NCBI GenBank assembly: GCA_041741895.1
Contig: JBGSJO010000056.1
Span: 1-7,779 of the forward strand
Length of the DNA: 7,779 bases
Reading direction: 5' to 3'
Source of the DNA: Allopontixanthobacter sp041741895
Lineage (GTDB): Bacteria; Pseudomonadota; Alphaproteobacteria; Sphingomonadales; Sphingomonadaceae
Under the pieces are notes generated by a model, which was not told where the DNA came from, did no database searches, and worked only from the letters and a program-made list of their open reading frames with translations. The position numbers were made by a program, and so were the translations under genes. Numbering within the stretch: the stretch's first letter is position 1; each line of letters opens with the position of its first letter. Positions 1 through 6,671 of the stretch are shown here, one piece after another.

Positions 1-163
1 CGAGCGCGCCAGCCGCAAGCGCGCCCATCAGCCCCAGTCGCCCGCCGCCATAGACCACGCCGATTCCGCGCTGCGCCAGCACCTCGCCCACATGGCGGGC
101 CAGTTCGATATAACGCGTGTCTGCCGGGGAAGCAGAACCGCAGTAGATTGCCAACCGTTTCAT
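1..163 (-). CDS. LOG-family (TIGR00730) nucleotide 5'-monophosphate phosphoribohydrolase, N-terminal part
   Basis: Only the first 54 residues are in the window; the 3' end lies beyond position 1. The translation opens MKRLAIYCGSASP and continues to a VVYGGGRLGLMG motif at about residues 36-47. This is the first beta strand and nucleotide-binding glycine loop of the LOG family, often annotated as lysine decarboxylase-like or TIGR00730. Family members hydrolyse nucleoside 5'-monophosphates, including cytokinin ribotides, to base plus ribose 5-phosphate in the cytoplasm. The diagnostic PGGxGTxxE motif would lie outside the window, so catalytic competence cannot be judged. The ATG at 163 has an AGGAAA upstream at suitable spacing. 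The gene begins 22 bp after the crtI stop on the same strand, so it is probably the third gene of the carotenoid operon. Why a LOG gene sits there is unknown. The family call is strong; the substrate is not known. Confidence 0.88.
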   Translation of the reverse strand, partial: MKRLAIYCGSASPADTRYIELARHVGEVLAQRGIGVVYGGGRLGLMGALAAGAL

Positions 164-185
164 GCCCGTCGTTTCCTGGTATGCA

Positions 186-1742
186 TTATTCTGCCAGATC
201 CTCGATCATCAGACCGGCAGTCGCTTTCGCGCTACCGACGACGCCCGGTATGCCCGCGCCGGGGTGAGTGCCAGCGCCGGTGAGGTAAAAATTGGGGATC
301 ACATCGTCGCGGTTGTGCCCGCGGAACCATGCACTCTGCGTCAGCACTGGTTCCAGGCTGAAGGCACTGCCGAGATGGGCGTTGAGATCGGTGCTGAAAT
401 CCTTCGGTGCGTAATGGAATTTGGTCACGATCCGGTCATGGATGTCGGGGATCAGCCGCCGCCCCACTTCATCCAGGATACGCTTTTCCAGGATTGGGCC
501 GATTTCGTCCCAATCGACGGTCAGCTTGCCCATATGGGCCACCGGCACCAATGCATAGAATGTGCTCTTGCCCGGGGGTGCCATGCTGGGATCGGTGACG
601 GTGGGGTGGTGCAGATAGATGCTGAAATCCTGCGGCAGCACACCCTTTTCATAGATATCGTCCAGCAGACCCCGATATCGCGGGCCGAACAGAATCATGT
701 GATGCGGGATGCCGGGCCATGTTCCTTCCAGCCCGAAGTGGACCACAAACAGGCCGGGGCTGTAGGTTTTTCGCGCCAGCTTTTTCGAATAATCCTTGCC
801 GCGCTTGCTGGTGGACAGCAGATCGCGGTAGGAATGCATGATATCGGCATTGCTGGCCACGGCATCAAACCGTTCGCGAAACCCGCTTTCGGTCTCAACT
901 TCGGTCGCCTTGTTACCTACAGTATGCACCTGGATCACCGGATCGCCCACGATCATCCGCCCGCCAAGCCGCTCGAAATGGCGGATCATCCCCGCGATCA
1001 GCCGGTTGGTGCCGCCGCGCGTCCACCACACGCCGCCATCTTTTTCCAGCTTGTGAATCAGCGCATAGATGGCGCTGGTCTTCATCGGGCTGCCGCCGAC
1101 CAACAATGTGTGGAAACTCAGCGCCTCACGCAGTTTTTCCGATTTGATATATTTCGACACGATCGAATAGACGCTGCGCCATGCCTGGTATTTGGCCAGC
1201 GCGGGGGCAGCCTTGATCATCGATTTGAAATCGAGGAACGGCACGGTGCCCAGCTTGACATAGCCTTCTTGATGCACCCCGGCGGAATAGTTCAGGAATT
1301 CGCGGTAACCCGCTGCATCGCCCGGCGCGACGCGGTCTATTTCCCCCAGCAGGCCCGCTTCGTCATTGGAATAATCGAAATTCACTCCGTCCGGCCAGTT
1401 GAGCCGGTAGAACGGCATCACCGGCAACAATTCGACATCGTCCGCCATATTGTGGCCGCTCAGTTCCCACAATTCCTTCAGGCATGGCGGATCGGTGACC
1501 ACGGTTGGCCCGCCGTCGAAAATAAAGCCATCCTTCTCCCAGAAATAGGCCCGCCCGCCCGGCTTGTCCCGGCCTTCGATGACCGTGGTGGCGATCCCGG
1601 CGGATTGCAGGCGCATGGCCAGCGCCAGCCCGCCAAATCCCGAACCAATCACGCATGCAGACTTGCCAGTCGGGGCAATCGCTGCGGGACTGGCCGCAGG
1701 CTTTACCTCCGGCGCAAGAGTGGTGATCGGGGGGGTGGTCAT
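186..1742 (-). CDS. crtI: Phytoene desaturase (CrtI type)
   Basis: This is a 518-residue FAD-dependent desaturase that introduces double bonds into phytoene, normally four steps to lycopene, at the inner membrane. An FAD-binding Rossmann motif GSGFGG lies at residues 33-38, with an acidic E56 at the end of the second strand and PGGRAYFWE after it. FDGGPTVVTDP is at about 75-85 and WWTRGGTNRL at about 239-248. The bacterial-type phytoene dehydrogenase signature, FYLTGAGTHPGAGIPGV, is near 485-501. Length fits bacterial CrtI (about 490-510) apart from a roughly 26-residue Pro/Ala/Thr-rich N-terminal extension. The start is well fixed: the ATG overlaps the crtY stop as ATGA, and AGGAG (complement of 1751-1755) sits 8 nt upstream. 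The overlap implies translational coupling to crtY. Desaturation number (three versus four steps) cannot be read from sequence, but the lycopene cyclase partner favours lycopene as product. Confidence 0.96.
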   Translation of the reverse strand: MTTPPITTLAPEVKPAASPAAIAPTGKSACVIGSGFGGLALAMRLQSAGIATTVIEGRDKPGGRAYFWEKDGFIFDGGPTVVTDPPCLKELWELSGHNMADDVELLPVMPFYRLNWPDGVNFDYSNDEAGLLGEIDRVAPGDAAGYREFLNYSAGVHQEGYVKLGTVPFLDFKSMIKAAPALAKYQAWRSVYSIVSKYIKSEKLREALSFHTLLVGGSPMKTSAIYALIHKLEKDGGVWWTRGGTNRLIAGMIRHFERLGGRMIVGDPVIQVHTVGNKATEVETESGFRERFDAVASNADIMHSYRDLLSTSKRGKDYSKKLARKTYSPGLFVVHFGLEGTWPGIPHHMILFGPRYRGLLDDIYEKGVLPQDFSIYLHHPTVTDPSMAPPGKSTFYALVPVAHMGKLTVDWDEIGPILEKRILDEVGRRLIPDIHDRIVTKFHYAPKDFSTDLNAHLGSAFSLEPVLTQSAWFRGHNRDDVIPNFYLTGAGTHPGAGIPGVVGSAKATAGLMIEDLAE

Positions 1743-2974
1743 GGCGTAATCTCCTGGGGGGCGACCAGCGGTCGGCCTGGGGTAATCAAGGCCGCAACGG
1801 CCTTGCCAACAGGTACGGGCGGCTTGCCGGAAAGGATGCGGACCTTGTCCGGAAAAGTCGATCGGGCGGCATAGAACCGTTCCACCAGATCTTCGTTCAA
1901 GCGGTAGAAATGTTCGAATACCCGGTAACGCCGGTCCGGCTCTGCCGCGCCGAACAGCATCGATCCGAGCATCCGGTAATAGCCGGTTCTGGACCAGTGC
2001 CGCCGCGCACGCTGTTCCACCAGCGCCGCCAACTGGGCCCCCGGCAAATCCGCATCCGCCGCAATTGCAAGCGCGGTTTCCACCGCGAAAGGCAGCGTAT
2101 AGCTGGTCAGCGGATGGACGAATCCCCCCCGCCCGCCCGCCATCGCCACGCCGTCCATCCGCTGCTGCGTCTGATAGGCGCCGAATGATCCGCCGGTGAT
2201 CACCGGCAGCACGCCGGTTTCATGCCCGATAATCTCGAAACCATTACCGGCTTCGCCGCCCCACCCCTGATCCAGGATATATGCGTCAATCCGGGCGGAC
2301 AGGGCGCTGCGGTCCAGCACCGGCTCGTTCGCATAATAGGTGTCTTCGATAAACAGGTCTCTCGCGCCAAGCGGCAGGGTATAAACGAAGCGGAAGGCAC
2401 CGTGCTGGTCCACCGCCGCGTCCATGATCACCGGGCGCGCCACCCCGTGCGGCTGCAGGGTGCGGATATGGCGCCCCATGAACACCTGCCAGCCACCGCG
2501 AAAATGCTGCGAAGGTACTGCGCCCCGGCAATCGATCACCGTCCGTGCGGAAATCCGCGTCCCGTCATTCAGGGTGATGCCTTCTGCATCCAGCGCGGCC
2601 ACACTGCAATTCGTAACCACGGTGTCCTGCGCCAGTTCGCGCCGCAAACCGGCATCGAAATCGGACGAGGCGAGCGACCGGTATTGCGAGCCCAGCTGCC
2701 GCCGGTACGCAGGAAATTGAACGTCATAGCCCTGCCACTGGGTGGTTCGGAACCCGGCCATCATGTCTGCGCTGCCGGGCTCTGCCAGATCGCTGTCAAA
2801 CCAGCTCCATCGGTGATTGCCGCCCAGGACATCGCCCTGTTCGATCAGCATGACCGAAATTTCCGGACGGCTGCGGCGCAGCGCGAGTGCAATCAGCCCG
2901 CCCGCCAGCCCGCCGCCGACAATCGCGATTTCGGTGTGGGTATCTGCGGGTGTATGTTTCATGCGCGCGACCAT
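1739..2974 (-). CDS. crtY: Lycopene beta-cyclase (CrtY type)
   Basis: This is a flavoprotein that closes beta-ionone rings on lycopene to give beta-carotene, the step after CrtI. The dinucleotide-binding motif VGGGLAGG is at residues 19-26 with an acidic E45. The CrtY hallmark HRWSWFDSDL follows at 54-63. FRFVYTLPLG is at 194-203 and FIEDTYY at 208-214, whose glutamate corresponds to the acidic residue reported as essential in Pantoea CrtY. GGRGGFVHPLTSYTLPFA lies at 280-297. The length of 411 is slightly above the usual 380-400. The start is either the ATG at 2974 or the in-frame ATG at 2962 (MKHTPADTHTE...). An in-frame TAG lies a few codons upstream, so no longer form is possible. Neither ATG has a convincing Shine-Dalgarno sequence, so a leaderless or weakly initiated message is possible. 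It is the first gene of a crtY-crtI-LOG transcription unit and overlaps crtI by 4 bp. Confidence 0.95.
   Translation of the reverse strand: MVARMKHTPADTHTEIAIVGGGLAGGLIALALRRSRPEISVMLIEQGDVLGGNHRWSWFDSDLAEPGSADMMAGFRTTQWQGYDVQFPAYRRQLGSQYRSLASSDFDAGLRRELAQDTVVTNCSVAALDAEGITLNDGTRISARTVIDCRGAVPSQHFRGGWQVFMGRHIRTLQPHGVARPVIMDAAVDQHGAFRFVYTLPLGARDLFIEDTYYANEPVLDRSALSARIDAYILDQGWGGEAGNGFEIIGHETGVLPVITGGSFGAYQTQQRMDGVAMAGGRGGFVHPLTSYTLPFAVETALAIAADADLPGAQLAALVEQRARRHWSRTGYYRMLGSMLFGAAEPDRRYRVFEHFYRLNEDLVERFYAARSTFPDKVRILSGKPPVPVGKAVAALITPGRPLVAPQEITP
1740..1755 (-). promoter_or_regulatory. crtI ribosome binding site inside the crtY 3' end, with ATGA overlap
   Basis: On the minus strand, AGGAG (complement of 1751-1755) precedes the crtI ATG (1742-1740) by 8 nt and lies within the last codons of crtY. 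The crtY TGA (1741-1739) overlaps the crtI ATG. This arrangement fixes the crtI start and predicts that terminating ribosomes reinitiate on crtI. Confidence 0.85.
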
Positions 2975-3051
2975 TGGCGATACGCACTAAGCGGCATTGG
3001 GACGGGTAGCAATCAACTTGCGCATCGAAAAAGCCGTGCCAAAAGGGGCGA
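2975..3051. promoter_or_regulatory. Divergent intergenic region between crtY and the DUF2585 gene
   Basis: This 77-bp gap must hold the 5' signals of both divergent transcription units. On the plus strand an AAAAGGGG run at 3041-3048 is a good Shine-Dalgarno for the ATG at 3052. On the minus strand there is no clear Shine-Dalgarno before either candidate crtY ATG. I could not find a convincing -35/-10 pair in either direction, and I saw no strong dyad that would suggest an operator. The promoter role is inferred from gene arrangement only. Confidence 0.45.
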
Positions 3052-3642
3052 ATGACCCATCGCCTCCTGCCGCACTGCGCGGCCATCGTTGCAACTGTGC
3101 TGCTGGTGCTGGTGGTGGCCGCTATCCTGCTGGCGATGGACCGCCCGCCGATCTGCGTCTGCGGGACGGTGAAGCTGTGGCACGGGGTGGTGCAATCGTC
3201 CGAGAACAGCCAGCATCTGACAGACTGGTATTCACCCAGCCATTTCATCCACGGGCTGATCTTCTATTTCTTCGCCTGGCTGCTGTGGACAAAGTGGGGG
3301 ATATTCGGTGGAAAGCCCCGGCGCTGGGCGCTGCCGATTGCGGTGGTGATCGAATCCGCGTGGGAGATTTTCGAAAACACCCCGTTCATTATCAATCGCT
3401 ACCGCGAGGTCACCATCAGCTGGGGCTATGTCGGGGACAGCATGGTCAATTCGCTGGCCGATATCGGCTGGATGATCATCGGATTCCTATTCGCCGCGCG
3501 GGTGCCGTGGAAGATTAGCCTGGGTATCGCCCTGTTCTTCGAATTGTTTACCGCATGGATGATCCGCGACAATCTGACCCTGAACGTGCTGATGCTGGTG
3601 TGGCCGCTCGACGCGGTGAAACAGTGGCAGGGCATGGGATAG
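3052..3642 (+). CDS. DUF2585 / UPF0314 family integral membrane protein
   Basis: This is a 196-residue protein of unknown function. Predicted membrane segments lie at about residues 9-29, 64-80, 95-110, 134-153 and 156-174. The conserved family block is visible after the first helix: RPPICVCGTVKLWHGVVQSS at 31-50, then ENSQHLTDWYSPSHFIHG. An HxxxH pair (H64, H68) sits at the start of helix 2, and an ExxxExxE pattern (E101, E105, E108) sits in or near helix 3. Charged and histidine residues kept inside membrane helices suggest a catalytic or metal-binding role, but that is inference. The start at 3052 is supported by AAAAGGGG ending 3 nt upstream. It is divergent from crtY and stands alone on the plus strand; its downstream neighbour is convergent. 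I recognise the family by the sequence block; no biochemical role is known to me. Confidence 0.87.
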   Translation: MTHRLLPHCAAIVATVLLVLVVAAILLAMDRPPICVCGTVKLWHGVVQSSENSQHLTDWYSPSHFIHGLIFYFFAWLLWTKWGIFGGKPRRWALPIAVVIESAWEIFENTPFIINRYREVTISWGYVGDSMVNSLADIGWMIIGFLFAARVPWKISLGIALFFELFTAWMIRDNLTLNVLMLVWPLDAVKQWQGMG

Positions 3643-3755
3643 GACCGGGCGCCGGAACATCAAATACCCCCTACACGAACGAGCGGGGTAGCGCGGACCA
3701 GTACTTCGGCGCTGCCGGGACCGCCTATACCTTCTAAACGGATATGTCGGGCAGA
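3643..3755. other. Convergent intergenic gap, possible weak hairpin at 3665-3690
   Basis: This gap separates the ends of the plus-strand DUF2585 gene and the minus-strand regulator. The only symmetrical element seen is TACCCC (3665-3670) against GGGGTA (3685-3690), a 6-bp stem with a 14-nt loop. It has no following T run on either strand, so it is a poor intrinsic terminator. No credible small gene was found. Transcription may end by Rho or by overlap of the two convergent messages. Confidence 0.3.
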
Positions 3756-4517
3756 CTATTCCGCGGCTATTGCAGCGTCCTGCGCGATCGCCGCCAGTTG
3801 CTTGAGTGCTTCCATATGGGCGGCAAAGGCCTTGCGGCCTGCTGATGTCAACGATGCCCAGGTGCGTTGACGGCCATCGCGCGCCGCCTTGCTCACGGCA
3901 ACGTAGCCGGCATCACCCAATGCGGAGAGATGTTTCGACAGAACCGAATCTGCAACACCGGAAATTTCCTTCAAGGTCGCGAATTCCGCCGCGCTTACCC
4001 GCGCCAGAACCGCGGCAATCTGAAGCCTGACAGGCGCGTGTAATGCCGTGTCGATGCCGGATATGTCCGTTTTCAACTTCCCGTCAGATCTCAGCGGAAC
4101 AGGTGGTGCCAATGCGGTGCTGAAAAATATTGCGATAACAAAGGCGACGGCGGCAAGGCCGATCTTGCTGGCAACGCCGAAGCCATTGATCCGCATATGC
4201 ATGGCTGCGAGAACCAGCACCATCATTACCCCAATATAGACAATCATCAGCGGGCGCGTGGCACCGCGGCGATAGCCGTTGACGAACATACCGTATCGTT
4301 TCCGGTCCGATCGCACCGTCAGGACAACCGCCAACAGCACCAGCGGGGCGGCCATGATCTGAACCATGCCAGATGCCGCAACCGACCCGATCATCATGGC
4401 AAAAATGCCGCCAAAAACCGCGTGCCGCCACGGCGGACAATCCCCTAATCTGGCGGCAAGTCTGGCGTCCACAATCTGGATATCTGCCAAGGCTTCACGC
4501 GCATCGCTGGGGTGCAT
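3756..4517 (-). CDS. Membrane-anchored winged-helix transcriptional regulator (membrane domain fused to an HTH_34-like domain)
   Basis: This protein is 253 residues from the ATG at 4517. The N-terminus, SDAREALADIQIVDARLAAR, leads into four predicted membrane segments at about residues 33-49, 51-68, 90-109 and 118-137. A winged helix-turn-helix follows at about 155-242. IDTALHAPVRLQIAAVLARV begins that domain, the recognition helix is near SVLSKHLSALGDAGYV (191-206), and the wing holds KAARDGRQRTWASLT. This C-terminal part looks like the small MarR/ArsR-like regulators of the PF13601 type. The N-terminal part resembles the membrane proteins often encoded beside such regulators, so this looks like a fusion. 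A longer form from the ATG at 4541 (261 residues) is open, but it lacks a Shine-Dalgarno, whereas ACGGAG precedes 4517 by 8 nt. The gene lies 59 nt after the S9 peptidase stop on the same strand. Targets and signal are unknown; self-regulation through the dyad at 4522-4562 is plausible. Confidence 0.82.
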   Translation of the reverse strand: MHPSDAREALADIQIVDARLAARLGDCPPWRHAVFGGIFAMMIGSVAASGMVQIMAAPLVLLAVVLTVRSDRKRYGMFVNGYRRGATRPLMIVYIGVMMVLVLAAMHMRINGFGVASKIGLAAVAFVIAIFFSTALAPPVPLRSDGKLKTDISGIDTALHAPVRLQIAAVLARVSAAEFATLKEISGVADSVLSKHLSALGDAGYVAVSKAARDGRQRTWASLTSAGRKAFAAHMEALKQLAAIAQDAAIAAE

Positions 4518-4521
4518 TTCC

Positions 4522-4562
4522 GAATCTCCGTAACTTGCCATTGTGGAAAGTCACGGAGATTC
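4522..4562 (-). promoter_or_regulatory. 41-bp dyad covering the regulator's Shine-Dalgarno; operator or RNA hairpin
   Basis: Arms 4522-4536 (GAATCTCCGTAACTT) and 4548-4562 (AAGTCACGGAGATTC) are inverted repeats of 15 bp, centred on 4542, with one mismatch (4532/4552). Inside them a CCA/TGG pair adds 3 bp around a 3-nt loop. On minus-strand RNA the single mismatch becomes a G-U wobble, so the outer 15-bp stem is fully paired. The 3' arm contains ACGGAG (complement of 4526-4531), the best ribosome binding site for the regulator, and the alternative ATG at 4541 lies in the loop region. It starts 14 nt after the peptidase stop. It could be an operator for the regulator, a hairpin that blocks translation of read-through RNA, or a 3'-end stabiliser of the peptidase message. 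It lacks the U run of a standard terminator. Confidence 0.7.
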
Positions 4563-4576
4563 AACCGCTATTTGTT

Positions 4577-6634
4577 TCAATCCTCGGTCTTGCCTGTGGC
4601 CTTTGCGCCCTTGGCTCCGGCTGCCAGTTGCGGGCGCGGCGCCGGTAATTCGGCAGTCCGGTCACCGGTTTTCAGATAGGTGTCGAACCATTCCATCATG
4701 CGCAGATTGTAATCATACCGTGCGGCAGCCTTCTGATTGCCGTGCCCTTCACCCGGAAACAGCACCAGCCGCAGCGGGGTGTCCGGTTTGCGCACCTTGA
4801 TGTTGCGATAGAGTTCGTAGCTTTGAGTGGGGGATACGCGGGTGTCCTCCGCCCCGTGCATGATCAGCAGCGGGGTTTCGGCCTGTCCGGCGTAGTAGAT
4901 CGGGCTGCGCTGCAGCAGACGGTCCCATTCTTCCCACGGCCATTTCAGTTCGTGCACCAGATACATCTCGTCGGGGATATCGGTGGTGCCGAATTTGCTG
5001 AGATTGTTGGAAATCCCGACGAACATCACGCTGGCGGCATATTCTTCCGAATAGCGGGTCGCGCCCCAGGCGCTGGCGAAACCGCCATAGGAACCGCCGG
5101 TGATCCCGGTGCGCAGCGGATCGGCGATCCCCTGCGCTACCAGCACGCGCTTGCCATCCACCAGATCGTCGAATTCCTTACCCGCATAATCGCCCTGGTG
5201 TTCCTTGGAAAAGGCCGTGCCATAGGCGGTGGACCCGCGGTAGTTGGGCAGGAACACGGCATACCCCTTGCCCGCCGCAACCTGGCCGGGCTTGCTATAA
5301 GCAGTCTGCCAGCCGTTGGATTCATGCGCTTCCGGCCCGCCGTGGACGTTGAGGATGGTCGGCGCGCCGCCAGCGGGTGCGCCGCCGACAGGCTCGATGA
5401 GCACGCCCTCGATTTCCCGGCCGTCGCGCGCAGTGTAGGTGATGGTGCGCTGGGCGCCCATGTCGATATCGGCCAGCCATGGATTGTGCTGCGTCCAGCG
5501 GGTGAAGGCACCGTCCGCCAGCACGAACAGTTCCGGCGGATGGGCGGGCGAGTGCGCTTCCACCGCAATGGTACTGCCGCCCGCTTCGATGGCAGTCAGG
5601 ATCAGCCCGCCGGGGTCCAATTCCTCCACCGCGTCGCCGTAGAAGCGCAGCACGCTTTGAGCGCCCTTGTGGATGATCACGGCCAGCCGCTCGTCCGGCA
5701 GCCATTCGGCGTCGATTGCCGCTTCCGGGGCGTCCTGGTTGAGCGCGGTCAGCTCGCCGGTTTCGACATTGGCCAGATACAGCGTCGTCGCCGCAGGGTC
5801 GTTCTTGTCGATCGCAGCAATCATGGACAGCACCGTGCCATCGGGCCCGATCTCGACATCGCCCAGTTTGCCCGGGGTTTCGATGATCCGGCTGACCTTG
5901 CCGGTGGCCAGGTCGAGCACCTGGACGCGAGTGGAGGTGTAGCTGTCATCGACCGACGGGGTCGGCGCGCTCTGGATGATGGCTTTCGAACCGTCCGGCG
6001 TCACCTTGAAGGCGCTAACATATCCCGGAACCGTGATCACCGTCGGTTTGGCGTCCACTTCCATGCCGACGGCTGCGGAGAAAACGCGGTTGAATCGCGA
6101 TTCCTCTTCATAGACGACCGCGTTGAATCCGGCTTTGCTCTGCGTTTCGCGCTGCTTGTCTTCTTCCGCCCCGGCCAGCATATAAACCGTGGCGCCATCA
6201 GGGGAGAAGGCGTAGGATATCACGTTCGCGCCATCCACACCCGCCAGCTTGCGGTGCCCGCCGCCATCCACTGGAATGCCCCACACGGCCCGCTTTTCAT
6301 CTTCTGCGGCCCACACGAAACTGACTATCCGTCCGTCGGGCATAAAATCCACGCTGCGGACTTCGATATCGGCGGGCAGGAATACGCGCGTTAGGTCCGG
6401 ACCATAGGCCATTTTCAGCTGCTGGGTGGTGGAACCGTTGTCCTTGCCTTGCGTCACATCGGGCAGGCTGGCGGTTGTATAGGCGATTTGGTCGCCATCT
6501 GGGGAAACGCTGATCGTGCCGACGGATTCCAGTTTCGCGACATCTTCAGGTGTCATCGGGCGGGCGACTGCGGCGGTGGCGGCAACAGATACCGATCCAA
6601 GCAGCGTGGCGGCGAGCAAGAGCTTGCGGGTCAT
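4577..6634 (-). CDS. Secreted S9-family (prolyl oligopeptidase/acylaminoacyl-peptidase type) serine peptidase
   Basis: This is a 685-residue serine peptidase, probably periplasmic, that would cleave short peptides. A signal peptide, MTRKLLLAATLLGS..., ends with likely cleavage after AVA at residue 24. A WD40/PD40-type beta-propeller covers about residues 35-390, with repeated SPDG/TPDG/GPDG turns. The alpha/beta hydrolase domain covers about 400-655: oxyanion-region HGGPE (431-435), PNYRGSTAYG, nucleophile Ser515 in GGSYGG, Asp597 in HGAEDTRV and His631 in GEGHGN. The triad is complete. An Ala/Lys/Pro-rich tail of about 30 residues follows. The ATG at 6634 is chosen because AAAGGA lies 9 nt upstream and the signal peptide begins there; the frame is open further upstream to 6769, but that stretch has no signal-like start. 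It is divergent from a secreted amidohydrolase and upstream of the membrane regulator. Exo- versus endo-specificity cannot be told from sequence. Confidence 0.93.
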   Translation of the reverse strand: MTRKLLLAATLLGSVSVAATAAVARPMTPEDVAKLESVGTISVSPDGDQIAYTTASLPDVTQGKDNGSTTQQLKMAYGPDLTRVFLPADIEVRSVDFMPDGRIVSFVWAAEDEKRAVWGIPVDGGGHRKLAGVDGANVISYAFSPDGATVYMLAGAEEDKQRETQSKAGFNAVVYEEESRFNRVFSAAVGMEVDAKPTVITVPGYVSAFKVTPDGSKAIIQSAPTPSVDDSYTSTRVQVLDLATGKVSRIIETPGKLGDVEIGPDGTVLSMIAAIDKNDPAATTLYLANVETGELTALNQDAPEAAIDAEWLPDERLAVIIHKGAQSVLRFYGDAVEELDPGGLILTAIEAGGSTIAVEAHSPAHPPELFVLADGAFTRWTQHNPWLADIDMGAQRTITYTARDGREIEGVLIEPVGGAPAGGAPTILNVHGGPEAHESNGWQTAYSKPGQVAAGKGYAVFLPNYRGSTAYGTAFSKEHQGDYAGKEFDDLVDGKRVLVAQGIADPLRTGITGGSYGGFASAWGATRYSEEYAASVMFVGISNNLSKFGTTDIPDEMYLVHELKWPWEEWDRLLQRSPIYYAGQAETPLLIMHGAEDTRVSPTQSYELYRNIKVRKPDTPLRLVLFPGEGHGNQKAAARYDYNLRMMEWFDTYLKTGDRTAELPAPRPQLAAGAKGAKATGKTED

Positions 6635-6640
6635 TCGGAA

Positions 6641-6649
6641 TTTTCCTTT
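6641..6649 (-). promoter_or_regulatory. Ribosome binding site deciding the S9 peptidase start
   Basis: AAAGGAAAA on the minus strand lies just upstream of the ATG at 6634, with 9 nt between AAAGGA and the start codon. It supports the 685-residue form that begins directly with the signal peptide. Confidence 0.7.
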
Positions 6650-6654
6650 GCGAC
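6645..6654 (-). repeat. Inverted repeat GTCGCAAAGG, peptidase-side copy
   Basis: GTCGCAAAGG on the minus strand matches exactly, in opposite orientation, the copy at 6738-6747 in front of the amidohydrolase. Only AAAGG is explained by the Shine-Dalgarno role; the GTCGC part is extra identity. Each copy sits in its gene's leader, about 10-12 nt before the start codon. It could be a shared leader element or chance. Confidence 0.4.
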
Positions 6655-6671
6655 GGACGTAATTGGCCCCA

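Noticed and set aside
162..1874. 570-residue open frame on the plus strand opposite crtI
   Set aside because: It is antisense to an unmistakable crtI and the end of crtY, and its translation has a shadow-like composition rich in His, Arg and Gln with no recognisable domain. Long antisense frames are expected in high-GC genes.
2222..3055. 277-residue plus-strand frame opposite crtY
   Set aside because: It lies over the conserved CrtY motifs on the other strand and runs through the divergent gap; its translation resembles no known family.
3665..3690. TACCCC/GGGGTA hairpin as an intrinsic terminator
   Set aside because: The stem is only 6 bp with a 14-nt loop and no T run follows on either strand.
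3555..3737. Small plus-strand frame crossing the convergent gap and ending ...GTAYTF
   Set aside because: Most of it overlaps the DUF2585 gene in another frame, there is no ribosome site, and the unique part is too short to support.
4518..4541. Longer start for the membrane regulator (ATG at 4541)
   Set aside because: There is no Shine-Dalgarno before it and it falls in the loop region of the dyad, while ATG 4517 has ACGGAG 8 nt upstream. It is kept only as an alternative.
4742..6394. 550-residue open frame on the plus strand opposite the S9 peptidase
   Set aside because: It mirrors the codon bias of the peptidase gene, whose catalytic motifs are all intact on the other strand; no domain is visible in the antisense product.
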